A DNA stretch of 64,000 nucleotides from Streptomyces sp. CB02959 (lineage in GTDB: Bacteria > Actinomycetota > Actinomycetes > Streptomycetales > Streptomycetaceae): the NCBI RefSeq assembly GCF_002803155.1, contig NZ_NNBP01000031.1, positions 41,084 through 105,083 on the forward strand. The letters run 5' to 3'. Positions within the stretch are counted from its first letter, which is position 1. Each line of letters starts with the position of its first letter. The position numbers and the translations under genes are program-made. The notes beneath the pieces were generated by a model that searched no databases, had not been told where the DNA came from, and was given only the letters and a program-made list of their open reading frames with translations. This document shows, in pieces, positions 60,593 through 64,000 of the stretch.

Positions 60593-61774
60593 ATGACGAC
60601 GTCTCAATTCTCGCCTCCCCCACCTCAGGCCCACCGGACGTCTCGTGATCTTCCGTCAACGGAACCAACGACCCGTCAGGTGTGTCTCCCGCGCTTGGGC
60701 GGGCTCGTCAGCCGACTGGGCGCCGGCATGCCCCACTCGGTGGTGGAGGCCGTGTTCGACGCGATGACCGAACCCTGGGGCCGGTTGCCAGTGTCGCAAC
60801 TGGAGTATTCCGACGTGTCTCCGGACGGTTCGCCCTTGGAATTCGCAGTGGATCTGTCGAGCAGGGAGGCCGTAATCCAGATCGCCGTCGAACCGATGGC
60901 GACTCAGCTGGGACAGAGCTTCGCCGACCGGTCGTCAGCCGCATATGAAGCGGTGGAGCGTCTGGAAGCGGCCTTCGGTGTCCCCACCGATCAGTGGGAG
61001 GCGATAGCAGACGTGCTCCTGCCGCGAGATGGCGGCCAAGGACACGCGCTCATGCTCGGGGCGGAACTGCGGGCTTCGGCACCGCCTTCCTTCAAGGTGT
61101 GGCTGTATCCGGGAGTCCTCGGAACCGACAGAGCACCCGAAGTGGTCTTCGAGGCGTTGAGCAGGCTCGGTTTGCAGAGTTCCTGCTCCGCCCTCGCCCG
61201 ACACGCCGCGCGAGGATTCGACACAGACATGCCGATCTTGTTCTCCCTCGACCTGACCACGGAACGGGAGCCCCGCACGAAGGTGTACTTCAGACACTAC
61301 GACTGCGGTCCGGACATGCTGGCCCGGCATTTGTCGATCTACCCGGGCTTCCACTCGGACAGGGTCAGCGCTCTCGGCCACGCCCTGGAAGGTACGGGGA
61401 GCATGGCCGGCGAACAGCCCCCGGTCACATGCCTGGCATTCCGGCGATCCCGGGGGCCCGACCCAATCGGTGTCACGGCATACGTGCCCTTGTGGACATG
61501 CCCGGCACACGACGGCGAGATCCGCTCCCGAGTCGCTGCCTCCCTGATGGCTGAAGGCGTACGTACGGGCCGCTACGAGGCAGCCCTCCACGAAGTGACC
61601 GCCAGGCACCTCGACACGGGCCGCGGCATCCACAACTACATCTCCTGGCAACCGGGCAGCGGGCGACCGAGGATGAAGGTCTACTTCTCGCCCGAACTTC
61701 GCGGTCTCAACCCCCCGCTGCGCTACGACCGTTCGCATCCTGACACCGATCAGAAAGTGGAATCCCATGGATAG
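60593..61774 (+). CDS. DMATS-type aromatic prenyltransferase
   Basis: A 393-residue protein with the ABBA-barrel landmarks of the dimethylallyltryptophan synthase family. Paired basic-aromatic strands FKVWLYPG (near residue 168), TKVYFRHYD (near 233) and MKVYFSPEL (near 362) line the diphosphate and substrate sites; the length matches bacterial 6-DMATS/IptA enzymes (about 390). ATG 60593 overlaps an upstream stop (ATGA) and its 3' end overlaps the following cupin gene by 8 nt. No tryptophanase or flavin monooxygenase partner is in view, so the acceptor (Trp, another indole or a phenol) is open. Confidence 0.85.
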   Translation: MTTSQFSPPPPQAHRTSRDLPSTEPTTRQVCLPRLGGLVSRLGAGMPHSVVEAVFDAMTEPWGRLPVSQLEYSDVSPDGSPLEFAVDLSSREAVIQIAVEPMATQLGQSFADRSSAAYEAVERLEAAFGVPTDQWEAIADVLLPRDGGQGHALMLGAELRASAPPSFKVWLYPGVLGTDRAPEVVFEALSRLGLQSSCSALARHAARGFDTDMPILFSLDLTTEREPRTKVYFRHYDCGPDMLARHLSIYPGFHSDRVSALGHALEGTGSMAGEQPPVTCLAFRRSRGPDPIGVTAYVPLWTCPAHDGEIRSRVAASLMAEGVRTGRYEAALHEVTARHLDTGRGIHNYISWQPGSGRPRMKVYFSPELRGLNPPLRYDRSHPDTDQKVESHG

Positions 61775-62180
61775 CGAGAACGAGCAGAGAGACGACTTGG
61801 TGGTCGTGCACACCGGGGAGACGTACGAGGGCAAGCAGGGCCACACGTTCTTCGCGGGCATCTCAAAGGAGACGGCCGGGTCCACACACCTGTGCGTGCA
61901 CGTGGTTACGATCCCCCCGGGAGCCAAGGACGTTCCTCACCTGCACGAGGACCACGAATCAGCCATTTATGTCGTCTCCGGGAATGCACTGGGGAGGTAC
62001 GGCAAAGACCTGCAGAAGACCGTGGCCGTGGGACCGGGCGACTTCGTGTACATTCCTGCGGGCGTGCCCCATCAGCCGATGAATGCGAGCGACACGGAGC
62101 CGGTTGTCGCAGTCATCGCCAGGACGGACCCGAATGAGCAGGAGAGCGTCATCCTGCTCGACGCGAACGAGCAGGACTGA
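61767..62180 (+). CDS. cupin protein coupled to the prenyltransferase
   Basis: A 137-residue single-domain cupin with intact metal motifs: PHLHEDHESAIYVVSG (motif 1, His/His/Glu) and GDFVYIPAGVPHQPMNAS (motif 2, His). ATG 61767 lies inside the last codons of the prenyltransferase gene, so the two are co-translated. Possible roles are a small oxygenase, isomerase or binding protein acting on the prenylated product. A strong terminator follows. Confidence 0.85.
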   Translation: MDSENEQRDDLVVVHTGETYEGKQGHTFFAGISKETAGSTHLCVHVVTIPPGAKDVPHLHEDHESAIYVVSGNALGRYGKDLQKTVAVGPGDFVYIPAGVPHQPMNASDTEPVVAVIARTDPNEQESVILLDANEQD

Positions 62181-62237
62181 GCGTGGGACCGTCGGCCGTC
62201 CGTGGTGATTGACAGCAAGAGAGACATCGAGTGTGTC

Positions 62238-62277
62238 CGGCGAGGGGCCTCCGCTGTGTACCGGAGGCCCCTCGCCG
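62238..62277. terminator. bidirectional terminator between cupin and hydrolase genes
   Basis: Perfect 16-bp arms at 62238-62253 (CGGCGAGGGGCCTCCG) and 62262-62277 with an 8-nt loop, between convergent stops at 62180 and 62302. Confidence 0.85.
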
Positions 62278-62301
62278 TGCGCGCGGGTGCGGCCTGTTGG
62301 T

Positions 62302-63144
62302 CTACTGCTGACCGGAGTCGTGAGCGGCGGTCACAATGAGATCAGTGACGGCCTGGGGGTGGGAGACCAGGGACACGTGCGAGGAGTTGATCTCCACCGT
62401 CTTGCGTGCGTGGGCACGTTTGGCCTCGTACCGTTCGAGGCTGGGGTCTATGCCCCGGTCCTGCTTGCCTACGAGCACGTAGACGGGCTTGTCACGCCAG
62501 GCCGCTTCGGTGAGCTTGGCCGTGAAAGCCGACTGTGCGATCGGGCGCTGTGTCGCGGCCATGATGGACGCCTGCTGCTGTGAGAGGTCCTGGGCGAAGG
62601 TCTCGTGGAGCTTCTCGGGCCGGATGTACACGTCGGTGCCCGTGGTGCCGTCGCCGTTACGGAACGGAACTTCCATGAACGCCTTGGCGAGCGGGGCCGT
62701 CGGGAACTTCGCGGAGAGGCTGGCGAAGGACTCGCCCTTGTCCGGCATGATCGCGTCGATGAACACCAACGCCTTGACGTTGTCGACGCCGGCGGCCGCC
62801 TGCGAGATCACCTCGCCACCGTACGAGTGTCCGACGAGGACGATCGGCCCCTTGATGGTCTTCAGGAGGCTGTTCAGGTACGTGGAGTCCTGGGGTATGC
62901 CGCGGAGCGTGTTGGGCGGGGCCATGACGTGGTAGCCGTCCCGCTGCAGACGCTGCACCACTGCGTTCCAACTGGACCCGTCGGCGAATGCTCCGTGCAC
63001 GAGCACCACGGTCGGCTTCTGGCCCTCCGGGGCCTTCCCGAGACCGTCCGCTGCATGAGTCGGCGCCACGGCCAGGGCGGAGAACACCGCCACCCCGAGC
63101 GCGAGTCTGCCCTTGCCTGATTTCAGGATTCCAGAGGCTGTCAT
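62302..63144 (-). CDS. secreted alpha/beta hydrolase
   Basis: A 280-residue protein with a Sec signal peptide (KSGKGRLALGVAVFSALAVA, cleavage near THA-AD, residue 31). The hydrolase fold follows: VVLVHGAFADGSSW (oxyanion loop), nucleophile Ser107 in VGHSYGG, acid region VYVLVGKQDRGIDP and catalytic His in INSSHVSLVSHP. ATG 63144 has GAGGAAGTGGAAG upstream. It belongs to the EstC/salicylate-esterase-like group of secreted hydrolases. An AraC gene lies upstream in the same orientation. Confidence 0.88.
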   Translation of the reverse strand: MTASGILKSGKGRLALGVAVFSALAVAPTHAADGLGKAPEGQKPTVVLVHGAFADGSSWNAVVQRLQRDGYHVMAPPNTLRGIPQDSTYLNSLLKTIKGPIVLVGHSYGGEVISQAAAGVDNVKALVFIDAIMPDKGESFASLSAKFPTAPLAKAFMEVPFRNGDGTTGTDVYIRPEKLHETFAQDLSQQQASIMAATQRPIAQSAFTAKLTEAAWRDKPVYVLVGKQDRGIDPSLERYEAKRAHARKTVEINSSHVSLVSHPQAVTDLIVTAAHDSGQQ

Positions 63145-63497
63145 GTGCTTCCACTTCCTCGGAGTTGAAGGTGAACTCGGCCTTTTCAGTGGATGAGAAG
63201 GGTGAGGATCGTGCGGAAGACGCCGGCCGTAGCCGCCGCAATTGCCGTACGCAGACGGCGACGCAAACCTGGACGGGACCTCCGACGCGGAAAGCGGAGA
63301 GCCGACGTGACGCGCTAGACAAGCGTAGCCCGCAGTCGGCGGAGGTCAAGCCGAACGGTTAACGATGGATCGATGAATTGAACTGTCCTGGTGCAATGAG
63401 GATTTGGACTGGAGTATTCGTGCCACCGCCATTGGATCAGAGCGCCACTGAAGGGTCTGGGGAAGCGGCTGGTTCTGCAATCTCCGCAATGCGGATC
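63145..63497. other. intergenic region between AraC and hydrolase genes
   Basis: A 353-bp region that should hold the hydrolase promoter. AT-richer around 63360-63420. No protein-like frame or obvious palindrome was seen. Confidence 0.4.
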
Positions 63498-64000
63498 TCA
63501 CGCACCCGGCGCCACCGCACCATTTCCGTCCGTGCTATCGCGCAGCTCAGCCGCGCCGCTGTGATTCTTCAGGTAGGCAGTCGGCGTGATTCCGTAGAAC
63601 GATTTGAAGTGCCTGATGAAGTGGCTCGCGTCAGTGAAATGCCAGCGCGCGGCGAGCTCGGAGACGCTGGCCAGGTTTCCCATCCTGACCAGGTCGTCGT
63701 GCGCCTTCTCCAGGCGTCGCCGACGAGCGAAGGCCATGACGGAATCATCTGCAGCCGCGAACGACCTGTGCAGGGTACGGACCGAGACTCCCACGATGCG
63801 GGCGATCATAGCTGGAGAGAGGTCGGGCTTGTTCAAGTTGTTCTCGATCGCGTTTTTCGCGACTTCCACCATGGTTCGAGGGTGGTCGCTGATCGACTCC
63901 GCGGCGCGCTCGGACAGCATTCCAGAAAACAGGCTGGCGCAGGCGTTGAGGGCGAGATCCTGCGTAAAGGCCGACCGGTCCAGGTCGTGGGCGCTCTTCT
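63498..64000 (-). CDS. AraC-family regulator, N-terminus beyond the window
   Basis: The reverse frame is open from 63498 to the window end. ATG 63920 is internal, since preceding codons (HDLDRSAFTQDLALNACASL) are typical of the N-terminal AraC ligand-binding domain. The C-terminal double helix-turn-helix is complete: DLSPAMIARIVGVSVRTLHR for the first helix pair and SVSELAARWHFTDASHFIRH for the second, then FKSFYGITPTAYL. At least 166 residues are visible. It may control the downstream secreted hydrolase. Confidence 0.85.
   Translation of the reverse strand, partial: KSAHDLDRSAFTQDLALNACASLFSGMLSERAAESISDHPRTMVEVAKNAIENNLNKPDLSPAMIARIVGVSVRTLHRSFAAADDSVMAFARRRRLEKAHDDLVRMGNLASVSELAARWHFTDASHFIRHFKSFYGITPTAYLKNHSGAAELRDSTDGNGAVAPGA

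Overview
The window has the very high GC content, strong third-position GC bias, GTG/TTG starts and gene families of a Streptomyces (or close relative) chromosome. It looks like an accessory chromosome-arm segment: two specialised-metabolite loci and several small catabolic or regulatory genes sit among many decayed gene fragments (IS5-, IS1182- and IS630-type transposases, a contractile-tail sheath, nicotinamidase, nitronate monooxygenase, 3-hydroxyacyl-CoA dehydrogenase, haloperoxidase-like hydrolase, PEBP protein). No rRNA, tRNA or CRISPR was seen.

Region A, about 5.1-19.7 kb, reads as a copper and isonitrile locus. A lipoprotein/FecCD permease/ATPase importer converges on a CopZ-type copper chaperone. 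Next comes a tight operon: MFS exporter, asparagine-synthetase-like amidotransferase, cytochrome P450 and a PvcA/DIT1-type isonitrile synthase. It is followed by a Met/His-rich membrane protein, a YcnI/DUF1775 copper protein, a second Met/His-rich paralogue, a SigC-like ECF sigma factor, a DoxX-like protein and a third Met/His-rich paralogue. The inferred theme is an amidated, P450-coupled isonitrile (hazimycin-like) that may bind copper and be re-imported.

Region B, about 20-24.7 kb, holds a MarR/cupin divergent pair with a clear palindromic operator, a small membrane protein, a NarL-type two-component system and IS remnants.

Region C, about 24.7-55.2 kb, is a complete glutarimide polyketide cluster whose module order matches the carbon skeleton of cycloheximide/actiphenol. 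On the minus strand a LysR regulator, a discrete malonyl acyltransferase, a discrete ACP, an amidotransferase and a 6413-residue AT-less PKS form one coupled run. The PKS order is KS-DH-KR-ACP / KS-B-ACP / KS-KR-ACP / KS-ACP / KS-DH-KR-MT-ACP-C. Tailoring genes follow: an Old Yellow Enzyme on the plus strand, then an SDR, a P450 and a carboxylic acid reductase on the minus strand. Proposed logic: malonamyl-ACP starter, glutarimide formation by a branching module, two further extensions plus methylation, reduction to an aldehyde, aldol closure of a six-membered carbocycle, then redox tailoring.

Region D, about 55.2-64 kb, is degenerate sequence followed by a DJ-1/PfpI protein, a zinc alcohol dehydrogenase, a DMATS-type aromatic prenyltransferase overlapping a cupin gene, a secreted alpha/beta hydrolase and an AraC regulator cut by the window end.
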